The notes below the pieces were generated by a model that saw only the letters and a program-made list of their open reading frames with translations, was not told the DNA's origin and ran no database searches. From assembly GCA_002392915.1 (NCBI GenBank), contig DGHQ01000044.1, positions 88,653 to 152,652 of the forward strand: DNA of 64,000 nucleotides. Direction: 5' to 3'. The stretch's first letter is position 1. Each line of letters begins with the position of its first letter. This DNA is from Bacteroidales bacterium UBA3844 (GTDB lineage Bacteria > Bacteroidota > Bacteroidia > Bacteroidales > Paludibacteraceae). A program made the position numbers and the translations under genes. Positions 36,225-44,682 of the stretch are shown one piece after another.

Positions 36225-37913
36225 TTATTCTCTTTTACGTCTCTGAATAACCGCAAGCTCGTTGAGCGCGAATTCCTTTGAGTCCTCCACATCAAGAAGT
36301 TTTTTCAAAATAGCCTCTGCCCTTCCATACTCTCCCATATCAACCAAAACATACGAACGTCGACGCTGCAGAAAATGATAATGAGCTATCATACGTTCAT
36401 TGCCATCAAACTGGCTCCGATTCTCCTCAAACTTTTGAATGACATTGTCCAGAAGCGACAAAGTACGGAAATCTCCACGATTAACCAAACAGTTGATGTA
36501 TTCTTCGTGGTCGACTATCCTATCCAGACCCACACGGGATACATCAAGATAGAAATAGGCCATTTCAGGATTGTCCAGATCGAGATAACAATATCCTATT
36601 AGAAAGGCGACATGGTAGAAAAGCCATCTTTCATTCTCTCCCTTATCCATGTGACGAGACTTCTCCATCAACTCATACGAATGCTTAAAATAGGAAAGAG
36701 CATCAAGTGTACGTTTGGCATCACAATACTTGTTTGCCCAATACAACTCATATCCTATCACACTGTTTTCACTGAAGAATATCGCACGCTGAGCATCTGT
36801 TAATTCGTCTTCTTTTCCAGACATGACTTTATCCTCGGCATCTGCCTGCATAAATACGAATTCATCGATCTTTTCTTTGCTTGTGCGAGTATCAACACCT
36901 AACAAAAGTGTATGTGCCTGCATCTCTGATTCAATAGAATGTTTCGCTGTCTCTCCCTGTGGAGGAAGCAGAGAAGATGCACGAACAAGAACAACGTCCT
37001 TCGTCTCCGACTCCACTCTAAGATGAATCGTAAGGATATTGCCAAAAGAATTATCGCCTTCATCGCTTTTCAAGTAGACGAGAATGGTAGCAGTCATACG
37101 TGATACCTCAACCTCGCCATCTTCAGAATAATCCACCACAGGTGATAATATCAGTTTTTTCTTGATTTCATCAATGTTTTCTACCCTCTGCACGTCGTCT
37201 CCAATAATCTCAAGCATAGCCACAGAATCAAGGTAGATATCATATATTTCTTTCAAATACGACTCCAACGTCACATATGGCTCAACTGTATATTTTCCAC
37301 GTTTAAACGGATTCTGAGTGTCGTGCGACAATTCTTTTTCTCTAAGCAATTGCGTCTTCCTATAATTACATAGTTTGGCATATTCGTCATCACTCTGCTC
37401 GTCAATATCCGCCTCATTCATATACTCCTTTAATTTGTCTACACCATGACGACTTGAACGAAAAATCTCAGCAAAAATAGACTGAAGAAAGTCTTTATAA
37501 TCAGGCAATGTAGTGAATAGCGGAACGGTTGAAATAATGTCCAAATGGACAGAATCATCCGTCGTTCCGGCAATAAACTTTACCGGATGAAGGTAACCAT
37601 TCAATTTATTGCATACCTCCGCATAAAGCGATGCATATTCCAAATTATCAGATGCGATACCGGGAAATATTATATGTGAAAATCGCGCGCTATTATAGAC
37701 ATACGTCACGAAATGACCTCCCTGATATTCATATTCAAAAATAGAGCCATCCTTTTCATCCATTTTTTCTGTTTTATACTCAATGGGAAAAGAATCCAAT
37801 ACATTTGCAAAAATCTGAACTGAGGTTAGATTTTCTTGTTCCTTTGAATTATCTCTTGTCTTGTCACCTGAATCACTGGAAAATACACTCTTTACTTTAT
37901 CGAAGATACTCAT
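36225..37913 (-). CDS. Unrecognised TPR-containing cytoplasmic protein
   Basis: A 562-residue soluble protein from the ATG at 37913 (MSIFDKVKSVFSS). A longer start (37973) is rejected because a terminator hairpin of the upstream gene lies inside it. Residues 1-330 form a mixed alpha/beta region with no motif I know. The C-terminal third (about 395-560) holds helical TPR-like repeats (ALSYFKHSYELMEKS, AYFYLDVSRVGLDRI, YGRAEAILKKLLDVED). It is acidic, with no signal peptide or membrane helix. It lies downstream of pyrE and an SRPBCC gene. A role in protein-protein contacts is likely, but nothing more specific can be said. Confidence 0.7.
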   Translation of the reverse strand: MSIFDKVKSVFSSDSGDKTRDNSKEQENLTSVQIFANVLDSFPIEYKTEKMDEKDGSIFEYEYQGGHFVTYVYNSARFSHIIFPGIASDNLEYASLYAEVCNKLNGYLHPVKFIAGTTDDSVHLDIISTVPLFTTLPDYKDFLQSIFAEIFRSSRHGVDKLKEYMNEADIDEQSDDEYAKLCNYRKTQLLREKELSHDTQNPFKRGKYTVEPYVTLESYLKEIYDIYLDSVAMLEIIGDDVQRVENIDEIKKKLILSPVVDYSEDGEVEVSRMTATILVYLKSDEGDNSFGNILTIHLRVESETKDVVLVRASSLLPPQGETAKHSIESEMQAHTLLLGVDTRTSKEKIDEFVFMQADAEDKVMSGKEDELTDAQRAIFFSENSVIGYELYWANKYCDAKRTLDALSYFKHSYELMEKSRHMDKGENERWLFYHVAFLIGYCYLDLDNPEMAYFYLDVSRVGLDRIVDHEEYINCLVNRGDFRTLSLLDNVIQKFEENRSQFDGNERMIAHYHFLQRRRSYVLVDMGEYGRAEAILKKLLDVEDSKEFALNELAVIQRRKRE

Positions 37914-37940
37914 AAACGTACTGGTTGGTATAAACTTAAA

Positions 37941-37964
37941 AAGTCGGCACATAATAGTGCCGAC
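37941..37964 (-). terminator. Terminator between the SRPBCC gene and the TPR gene
   Basis: GTCGGCAC (37943-37950) and GTGCCGAC (37957-37964) form a perfect 8-bp stem with a 6-nt loop, followed on the minus strand by TTTTT. It ends the pyrE-SRPBCC transcript and rules out the longer start of the next gene. Confidence 0.8.
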
Positions 37965-37982
37965 ATATTTCAATTCTAGATT

Positions 37983-38402
37983 TTATTTGATCTGACTATA
38001 AGGCAACTTTGCTATCGCATCTGCCACTTTATCAATTCCTTGTTCCAACATACCACCAATCATACTCTTCAGCATAAAGTTCAAGTCGACTTTAAGAGTA
38101 AGTCTGATTGCAGACTGTGTAGGGTTAACCTCCTTGATCTGAGCCCACATCTTGAATGCCATCGGTGAATTTACGGATTCATAAACAATCGTATTGTTTG
38201 GTTCACGTGATGTAATCTTTATTGATGCGGATCCGAATGGTGAAACAGAAAATGAACAAGTATCAGTTGTTGTCTGAAGATCCTGCACTTTGCTCTCAAT
38301 CTTGCTCTTGATGCGTTGGATATTATTCATATCGCTCAACACCTTGAACACCTGTTCTGCAGAACCTTGAGCTGCCTTTACTCCACTAACGTATGACTCC
38401 AT
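37983..38402 (-). CDS. SRPBCC (START-like) family protein
   Basis: A 139-residue protein of the SRPBCC/START-like fold, which has a deep ligand pocket. The N-terminal strand and helix pattern ESYVSGVKAAQGSAEQVFKVLSDMNNIQRIK is typical, and the C-terminal long helix (about 112-135) closes the pocket. The ligand is unknown. It begins 3 bp after the pyrE stop, a pairing I recall as common in Bacteroidetes, so the two are one operon that ends at the hairpin at 37941-37964. Confidence 0.83.
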   Translation of the reverse strand: MESYVSGVKAAQGSAEQVFKVLSDMNNIQRIKSKIESKVQDLQTTTDTCSFSVSPFGSASIKITSREPNNTIVYESVNSPMAFKMWAQIKEVNPTQSAIRLTLKVDLNFMLKSMIGGMLEQGIDKVADAIAKLPYSQIK

Positions 38403-38405
38403 ATA

Positions 38406-39038
38406 TCAAATCTTCCAGTTTGCTGGATCTTTTCTCCACTCCTGCAATGTAGCACGGTCAGACTCTGTGATGTAGTCAGTGTCAACCAAGTGTGACAATA
38501 CAGCCTCATAGTTAGACAATGTAGTAAGCTTTACACCTGCCTCCTGGAATTTCTGCTCTGCGATTGGGAATCCATAAGTGAAGATTGCAACCATACCTAC
38601 AACCTCACATCCATCCTTACGCAATGCCTCTACTGCCTTCAATGAGCTTCCTCCAGTAGAAATCAAATCCTCAACCACTACAACTTTCTGACCTGGCTTG
38701 ATATCACCCTCGATAAGATTTTCCAAACCATGATCTTTCGGAGCCGAACGTACATATACAAATGGCAATCCTAACTCATCAGCAACCATAGCTCCCTGCG
38801 CGATTGCACCTGTTGCCACACCTGCAACTACATCTACATCATCGTATGTCTCACGAATGATTCTTGCGATCTCTATCTTGATTAATGTACGTACATCAGG
38901 ATAAGACAATGTCTTTCTGTTGTCGCAGTATATTGGGGATTTCCAACCGCTTGCCCAAGTAAATGGATTAGATGGTTGCACCTTGATCGCTTTTACCTTC
39001 AAAAGCTTTTCAGCCACCAAATTTTCAACGCTCTTCAT
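38406..39038 (-). CDS. pyrE: Orotate phosphoribosyltransferase
   Basis: A 210-residue enzyme from the ATG at 39038 (MKSVENLVAEK); a GTG three codons upstream is possible but less likely. It joins orotate and PRPP to make OMP in pyrimidine synthesis. The PRPP-binding motif VVVVEDLISTGGSSLKAV (about 118-135) and the GVATGAIAQGAMVADELGLPF segment are intact, as is the flexible loop RSAPKDHG. The first gene of a two-gene operon with the SRPBCC protein; a promoter -7 box lies 31 bp upstream. Confidence 0.95.
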   Translation of the reverse strand: MKSVENLVAEKLLKVKAIKVQPSNPFTWASGWKSPIYCDNRKTLSYPDVRTLIKIEIARIIRETYDDVDVVAGVATGAIAQGAMVADELGLPFVYVRSAPKDHGLENLIEGDIKPGQKVVVVEDLISTGGSSLKAVEALRKDGCEVVGMVAIFTYGFPIAEQKFQEAGVKLTTLSNYEAVLSHLVDTDYITESDRATLQEWRKDPANWKI

Positions 39039-39068
39039 AATTCTCACTATATTTTACAATTTATGATA

Positions 39069-39076
39069 CAAAGGTA
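39069..39076 (-). promoter_or_regulatory. Predicted -7 box for pyrE
   Basis: The minus strand reads TACCTTTG (TAnnTTTG). A TTTA lies 20 bp upstream in place of a perfect TTTG. Confidence 0.55.
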
Positions 39077-39149
39077 GTAAAATGCTTTTTTTATAATAAA
39101 CATCATGCTTTATTTTTTTGTTGCTATGCAACACAAAAATGTTATAACA

Positions 39150-39176
39150 AAAGGAGACGCCATACACGACGTCTCT
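39150..39176 (-). terminator. Terminator of the dut-to-aroA run
   Basis: GAGACG (39154-39159) and CGTCTC (39170-39175) pair across a 10-nt loop, followed on the minus strand by TTTTGTT. It lies 20 bp after the aroA stop codon. Confidence 0.7.
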
Positions 39177-39197
39177 TCAAAATATTCAGATGATATA

Positions 39198-40430
39198 TCA
39201 ATCTATTTTTATTCCATTTATCTTTCCAAACTCTTTCCAATAGTCGGGATAAGATTTGGACACAACCTCTGGCTCATTCACAACAAACGGTGCATGACGC
39301 AGGACTATAGGGGCAAACGCCATCGCCATTCTATGATCTTTATATGTGTCGACGGAAATATTGGCGTCTTCATCGCATTTTTCACCATTCCACTCTAATG
39401 CTCCCTCCTCTGGTTCGGTGAGAATATATCCGAATTTTTTCAGTTCTTGCTGCAATGCAAGTATTCTGTTTGTCTCCTTTATCTTCAGGCTTTTCAAACC
39501 TGTGAACCTAAACTTGCGGTTCAAGACACAACACGTGACCACTACCGTCTGAGCCAAATCTGGACAATCAATAAAGTTCCACTCAAATACACCGGTCTCT
39601 TCACGAATATCTCTCTTACGCAGTTTCACTCCGCCATCCACAAACTCCGTAGAAACACCAAGATGTGAGAAGATATCTCCCAACACCCCGTCGCCCTGCA
39701 TTGTCTTTTCAAAAAGAGCAGGAAGAAATATTTCGTCGACATCCGCCAAAGCCGCAATCTGAAACCAATATGACGCTCCTGTCCAGTCGGATTCCACAAT
39801 GTAATCAATCGGTTTATATTTTGTAGGCTTTACTTCTATTATATTTCCAGAAAAGGAAGCGTCAGCTCCAAACTGGTTCATAATCCACAAAGTAAGATTG
39901 ATATATGGGACAGACGCCACACCGTTCAAAAGATGAATACGTAAGCCATTCTTCAACATCGGTGCAATCATCATCAAAGCAGAAATATATTGGCTGCTCA
40001 CACTTCCGTCTATCTCAACATCTCCCCCTTCTATCTCCTTTCCACGTATTTCCAATGGAGGGAACCCTTCATTCTCCGCATACTCTATATCAGCTCCTAT
40101 CGAACGCAATGCATCGACAAGAATCTGTATCGGACGTTCCTTCATACGTTGAGATCCCGTTATTGTCCACTCTCCGGGCTTAATGCTCAAATAGGCGGTA
40201 AGGAATCGCATCGACGTGCCGGCAGCTCCGATATCCACAAGATGAGAATCAGAAGTCAACGCCTTAACCATCACGTCAGTGTCGTCACACTTGGCAAGAT
40301 TGGCTACACTTTTGTCGCTTCCGGAAAGAGCGTTTATAATAAGCACACGGTTGCTGATACTTTTTGATGCCGGCAACTCAAATCTGCCTGAAATCTTTCC
40401 TTTATGATTATATTCTATCTTATAACTCAT
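39198..40430 (-). CDS. aroA: 3-phosphoshikimate 1-carboxyvinyltransferase (EPSP synthase)
   Basis: A 410-residue enzyme from the ATG at 40430 (MSYKIEYNHKG); a GTG at 40442 would also be open. It transfers enolpyruvate from PEP to shikimate-3-phosphate, the sixth step of the shikimate pathway. Seen motifs include LPASKSISNRVLI (shikimate/PEP site), GAAGTSMRFLTAYL, GSQRMKERPI, SSQYISALMMIAP, and the late DHRMAMAFAPI (about 367-377). The family is normally 420-430 residues, so it is slightly compact. It lies 12 bp after aroB, the last gene of the run. Confidence 0.95.
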   Translation of the reverse strand: MSYKIEYNHKGKISGRFELPASKSISNRVLIINALSGSDKSVANLAKCDDTDVMVKALTSDSHLVDIGAAGTSMRFLTAYLSIKPGEWTITGSQRMKERPIQILVDALRSIGADIEYAENEGFPPLEIRGKEIEGGDVEIDGSVSSQYISALMMIAPMLKNGLRIHLLNGVASVPYINLTLWIMNQFGADASFSGNIIEVKPTKYKPIDYIVESDWTGASYWFQIAALADVDEIFLPALFEKTMQGDGVLGDIFSHLGVSTEFVDGGVKLRKRDIREETGVFEWNFIDCPDLAQTVVVTCCVLNRKFRFTGLKSLKIKETNRILALQQELKKFGYILTEPEEGALEWNGEKCDEDANISVDTYKDHRMAMAFAPIVLRHAPFVVNEPEVVSKSYPDYWKEFGKINGIKID

Positions 40431-40442
40431 TTGTCTCAACAC

Positions 40443-41507
40443 TTATGCTAAGCCTACCGTCTCCCTATAGAAATCAAGTGAATCAAGAATATCTTTTTTG
40501 GAAACAGCAACATTTATCTCGATTTCACCGATGTTTTTAAGCAAAGAGAAGAGGATTCTTCCATCTCCCTCATTCTTTTTGTCATGTGTCATCAAATCAT
40601 AAAGATGATCGTAGATATCACATTTTATAGGCAAAGCTCCATAATTTTCCTTTATCATCCTTACAGCTGTAGACAAGGTTTCTTTAGGGAAACCGAGAAG
40701 CTTATACGACAGATAAAGTTCAGAAATCATTCCCCATGCCACTGCATAGCCATGAAGCACTGGTTTGCCCATCTCCATCGCATAACTTTCAAACGCATGA
40801 CCAACTGTATGTCCGAAATTCAAGACTTTACGCAAGCCCTTCTCTGTTGGGTCGATTTCAACAACTTTTTCCTTTACTGATATTGACTCAAGAAGCAATT
40901 CCGACAAACGATTATAGTCTACATTATCCAAATCGAAAGAGAGAATATGTTTCCATATCTCAGTGTTGGAAATCAGGCCATGTTTGATCATTTCAGCATA
41001 GCCAGAACGAAGATTCTCAGCATCCAATGTACGGAAGAAGTCAGCATTAATCACCACACTCTTGCTAGAGTTGATAACACCAATCTCATTTTTCAGTCCA
41101 CCAAAATTGATACCCGTCTTACCACCGACAGCAGCGTCAACCGCTCCAAGTAACGTGGTAGGGACATTCACGTATTCCATGCCTCTTTTGAAAGTTGAAG
41201 CCGCAAAACCACCAAGGTCGGTGACCATTCCACCACCTAAATTAATCATAAGCGACTTACGTGTAGCCCCATTCTTCTGCAAAGAAGTCCAGACGCTTGC
41301 TAAGCTTTCCAATGTCTTGTGGTCATCATTCGCCTTGATTTCTATCACCGTCACCCTGCCAAAAAAATCATCTTTCATGAACAATGGCAAACAAAGCCTA
41401 CGAGTGTTCTCATCCACCAAAATGAAAACTCCGCTAGAAGGACGTCCGTCGCACTCCTTACGCAGATCCTCGACAAGATTCTGAGTGATATATACTTTTT
41501 GATTCAT
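40443..41507 (-). CDS. aroB: 3-dehydroquinate synthase
   Basis: A 354-residue NAD- and metal-dependent enzyme that makes 3-dehydroquinate from DAHP. The NAD-binding stretch LGGGMVTDLGGFAASTFKRG (about 100-119), PTTLLGAVDAAVGGKTGIN, and the metal ligands in FGHTVGHAFE (His residues, about 239-248) and LHGYAVAWGM are visible. It lies next to aroA and 21 bp after a Wzz-like gene, so two shikimate genes share a transcript with envelope genes. Confidence 0.95.
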   Translation of the reverse strand: MNQKVYITQNLVEDLRKECDGRPSSGVFILVDENTRRLCLPLFMKDDFFGRVTVIEIKANDDHKTLESLASVWTSLQKNGATRKSLMINLGGGMVTDLGGFAASTFKRGMEYVNVPTTLLGAVDAAVGGKTGINFGGLKNEIGVINSSKSVVINADFFRTLDAENLRSGYAEMIKHGLISNTEIWKHILSFDLDNVDYNRLSELLLESISVKEKVVEIDPTEKGLRKVLNFGHTVGHAFESYAMEMGKPVLHGYAVAWGMISELYLSYKLLGFPKETLSTAVRMIKENYGALPIKCDIYDHLYDLMTHDKKNEGDGRILFSLLKNIGEIEINVAVSKKDILDSLDFYRETVGLA

Positions 41508-41528
41508 CTTTCTTTTTATATCTGGATA

Positions 41529-42539
41529 TTAATCTTCATCTTCCGACTCAAGATACTTCTTGATTGACTTTCTCTTATCAATGAAACCTAAGATAATAAA
41601 AGCGACAACATATGCTATAGCTCCATAAATCAACGACAACGTCAAAACTTTTGGAGAAGTGGAAGTAATCGCAAAATCACGGTTGAAATAAACACTCGCC
41701 ACCTTTTTCTGCAATTCAATTTCACAGTCAAAACTCTTATTCTTCAGCTTAAGGATATCATCATGAAACAACTGACGATTACTCTCCGACACAATCATCG
41801 GACCATCAATCTGCATTGTCTTCTTTCTATATGCCTCAGAGAAATATTCCTGTCGACGCAGGGAATCAAGCACTCCAGCCTCCGCATTATACTGAACAAT
41901 CATCTTCTTAAGCATCTCCTGTCTGGAATCATAATTTCTCTTTACCTCCTCATTTGTTGAAAGGTAATGAACCAAACCATTTTTGATAGTATCAACTACT
42001 GGCAATTCAGAAGTGACTATTTCAATTTGTAGTCTATCATAGATTCTCACAACAGAAGTATCCTTTAAATATCTTCCATTCTTATCTACCTCAGTAGGTG
42101 CTCCTGAATGACGGTCGTCTATCCAAAAATATGATGAGACTTTCTTAAGTTTTGATGCAGCTTTCAATCCTTCTTTTGTTGCCTTTCCTGTTTCATCAAC
42201 CATTCCCATCATTTCTGCAACCTTGGCATAATTCTTCTTCTTGCAGAACAAATTTAATGATTCCAACAAGTCATCACATACATCAGCACTTGTGGTTTTC
42301 AAAAAAGCTAAAGACTCAAGTGTATATTTAGTAAAATAGTTTTCCATAACACTTTGACAGATACCTCCACCTATTCCTATTATGAAAGCAATTGTCAAAG
42401 CAATTTTCTTTTTCCATGCAAATCGTAATGCATGTCTAACTTTACACTTAAACCATTCCTTTGCTTTTCTACACTTTTCATAGAAAGCTTTGAATAACCA
42501 AACTAGATCTAATTCTTCATTGTTGTTTTGCTGTTCCAT
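41529..42539 (-). CDS. Wzz-like two-helix membrane protein
   Basis: A 336-residue inner-membrane protein. A membrane helix at about 48-68 (after a basic stretch) and another at about 297-320 flank a periplasmic region of about 230 residues that includes helical coiled segments (about 195-285). This layout is that of chain-length determinants (Wzz) and related polysaccharide co-polymerases, but I do not see the proline-rich motif that usually precedes the second Wzz helix. Function is therefore unsure. The charged C-terminus (KKYLESEDED) is cytoplasmic. Position: between the EnvC-like gene (26 bp) and aroB (21 bp). Confidence 0.6.
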   Translation of the reverse strand: MEQQNNNEELDLVWLFKAFYEKCRKAKEWFKCKVRHALRFAWKKKIALTIAFIIGIGGGICQSVMENYFTKYTLESLAFLKTTSADVCDDLLESLNLFCKKKNYAKVAEMMGMVDETGKATKEGLKAASKLKKVSSYFWIDDRHSGAPTEVDKNGRYLKDTSVVRIYDRLQIEIVTSELPVVDTIKNGLVHYLSTNEEVKRNYDSRQEMLKKMIVQYNAEAGVLDSLRRQEYFSEAYRKKTMQIDGPMIVSESNRQLFHDDILKLKNKSFDCEIELQKKVASVYFNRDFAITSTSPKVLTLSLIYGAIAYVVAFIILGFIDKRKSIKKYLESEDED

Positions 42540-42565
42540 AGTATTAGCTTTTCGTTATTATCCTT

Positions 42566-43861
42566 TTATTGTTTTCTTTTCCATCCTTTTATCCATTCTT
42601 CAGGATTTTGCAATTCCTTCTCCTTCCAGATTTGGAAAAAAAGTGTTGTCTTGTTATCATCATTTTCATCTTCATAGACACTACCTATTCTATCTCCTGC
42701 CATCACCTTCTGTCCTTTTCTGACAAAAATCTTCGTTAAATTTGAGTATACTGAAAGATAATTTCCATGACGAACAATCACAGCTGTATTGCTGCCTGGC
42801 ACAGAGAACAATTGCGTCACCTCGCCTTCATAGACAGCCTTTGCAACAGCCCCTGCCTCGGATGTACAATATACACCTTTATTGTTGGTCTTCACATGTC
42901 GCAAAACTGGATGAAACTGCACTCCAAATCTTCCCGTTATATGTGAGCCTGGGAGTGGAGACGGAAGTGTGCCTTTAGATCCTTCAAATGCTTTATTCTC
43001 CGTTTTTACCAGATTTTTTGCCTTTTCATCATTCTTCTTGGCCATACGTTTAGCAGCTTCTTCAGCCTCCTTCTCGATCAACTCTTTTATTTTCTGATCA
43101 AGTTTTTCAGCTGCCGCTTGTTGTTTAGCAAGTTCTGCCGCAAATTCCTTTTCCTTATTTTTCAGAGATGCAAGCAGACGGTTCTGCTCGTCCTTCTCTT
43201 CAATCAGTTTCTGGTTTTCTGCCTCACGTTCCTGCACAAGAAGTGTGGATTGCGACTTTTGTTCGGTAAGTTGAGATCGCTTGACAACCAGATCGTCCCT
43301 ATTCTTGCCTATTTCATCAGCGCGCAATTTACGCATGCTTGCAAAATCCTGTATATAGCGGAATCTTCTGTATGCCTGGCTGAACGACTCCGCCGAAAGG
43401 ACAAACATCAGTTTGCTATACGATGAATTCTTTACGTACGCATGATAAATCAAGTCAACATATTTCTCTTTGTTACTCGCATACTCAAGCTCCAATCTCA
43501 AAATATCTTTTTCAAGAGATGAGATATTTTCCTGAAGTGACTGTATCTCCACATTCTTGTTTTGAATCAACCTGCTTCTCTCCTCTATTCCTTGGTCAAG
43601 ACGTGACATTTCACGCATAGCCTTTTTAGTGGAAAGTTGAGTGTTTTTCAGACTATCTTGAGCACGTTTCAGATTCTTTTGCACCTTCTCCTGCTCATTC
43701 TTCAGGGAATTGATGCTTTTTAAAGTTTTGGATGACGTTTTGGTTTTAGACGTTTGTGTCGATTTTTTTTGGCTCCATACAGAAGTAGACGAAGATATGC
43801 CAACACCAACAATTAGTGCCAACATCAATTTAATCATCATTTTTTTACTTCCATGAAACAT
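42566..43861 (-). CDS. EnvC-like murein hydrolase activator (inactive LytM domain)
   Basis: A 431-residue exported protein with a signal peptide (about 1-30), a long coiled coil (about 40-290) rich in Glu, Lys and Gln, and a C-terminal LytM/M23 domain (about 305-425). The metal-binding motifs are lost: GVYCTSEAG stands where HxxxD is expected and LFFQIWKE where HxH is expected. This is the expected state for EnvC, which does not cut peptidoglycan but activates amidases at the division site. The conserved fold elements (GRFGVQFHPVL, GNTAVIVRHGNYLSVYSNL-like) remain. Part of the dut-aroA run. Confidence 0.9.
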   Translation of the reverse strand: MFHGSKKMMIKLMLALIVGVGISSSTSVWSQKKSTQTSKTKTSSKTLKSINSLKNEQEKVQKNLKRAQDSLKNTQLSTKKAMREMSRLDQGIEERSRLIQNKNVEIQSLQENISSLEKDILRLELEYASNKEKYVDLIYHAYVKNSSYSKLMFVLSAESFSQAYRRFRYIQDFASMRKLRADEIGKNRDDLVVKRSQLTEQKSQSTLLVQEREAENQKLIEEKDEQNRLLASLKNKEKEFAAELAKQQAAAEKLDQKIKELIEKEAEEAAKRMAKKNDEKAKNLVKTENKAFEGSKGTLPSPLPGSHITGRFGVQFHPVLRHVKTNNKGVYCTSEAGAVAKAVYEGEVTQLFSVPGSNTAVIVRHGNYLSVYSNLTKIFVRKGQKVMAGDRIGSVYEDENDDNKTTLFFQIWKEKELQNPEEWIKGWKRKQ

Positions 43862-43890
43862 CTTGCGTCTTCCCTGACTTTAATAGTTTA

Positions 43891-44676
43891 CTAATAAGTC
43901 TTCAAAAACTCATCCATTGAGATTCTCTGATAAGACGTTGGAATCTTAACCTCAAAGTTTCTATCCTTATCAAGCTCAATATTTTCAACAGTCATAGTGA
44001 TATCACGTCTTACCTGTCCTTTCTTTATCGACAAAAATGTAGTACGTGGGAATCGCACGTTTTTCACATTGAAATAGTCGGAATAACGCCACTCTGTAAA
44101 ATAGTCGTATCCAATGCTGATCGAACCGGAAGAGAGTTCCTTGCTCGAATTGTATTCGAACTCCTGAAGAACATTTCCTTTTGTGCGCGTCAACTTAATA
44201 CGTCCGTTCATCTCTGTCGCTCCGAAATCCGATGCTTTTGGAAAATAGTCCTCACCATATAGGAATAGACGATTTGTAAATATTGCCTCGAAAGCCGAGT
44301 AATTCAAATCCATTCCTTTTTTGCGCATCTCGTCATAAGAGACAGACACGAATTTTTTATCCACACGGTTTATCATAATGACTCCCGTCTTATTAATTGC
44401 GATTCTAAAGAATTCCATTCCTGGCAACGGCATGATAGAACAGATAATCACACTGTCACGGGCTATACGAATAGAACCAGACGAATTCAATTCTGTTCCG
44501 GCAAGAGTCAAAGAGAACGACATCTTATCTATACTTAGAGTCCGAAACACTTCACTCTTTGTAGAGACGCGCGCATCTTCTGTCGAAGTATCACCTTTTT
44601 TAGTTTTACACGATGATACAAAAAGACACATCGTCAAAGCCAAAAATATTTTTACAAATTTCTGCATATTAATCAA
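43891..44676 (-). CDS. DUF4292 lipoprotein
   Basis: A 261-residue lipoprotein; the signal ends in LFVSSC (Cys about residue 23), followed by KTKKGD. The rest is a beta-rich domain covering the DUF4292 family (about 40-255), which resembles LolA/LolB-type lipid-binding folds. In Bacteroidetes this gene is typically found between a TPR gene and an EnvC gene, as here (6 bp after the TPR stop, 29 bp before EnvC). A role in outer-membrane or lipoprotein handling is plausible but not shown. A second Met at 44667 could be the start. Confidence 0.82.
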   Translation of the reverse strand: MINMQKFVKIFLALTMCLFVSSCKTKKGDTSTEDARVSTKSEVFRTLSIDKMSFSLTLAGTELNSSGSIRIARDSVIICSIMPLPGMEFFRIAINKTGVIMINRVDKKFVSVSYDEMRKKGMDLNYSAFEAIFTNRLFLYGEDYFPKASDFGATEMNGRIKLTRTKGNVLQEFEYNSSKELSSGSISIGYDYFTEWRYSDYFNVKNVRFPRTTFLSIKKGQVRRDITMTVENIELDKDRNFEVKIPTSYQRISMDEFLKTY

Positions 44677-44682
44677 ATTAAT

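Noticed and set aside
42566..43861. EnvC-like protein as an active M23 endopeptidase
   Set aside because: Both metal-binding motifs are lost, as is normal for EnvC-type activators.
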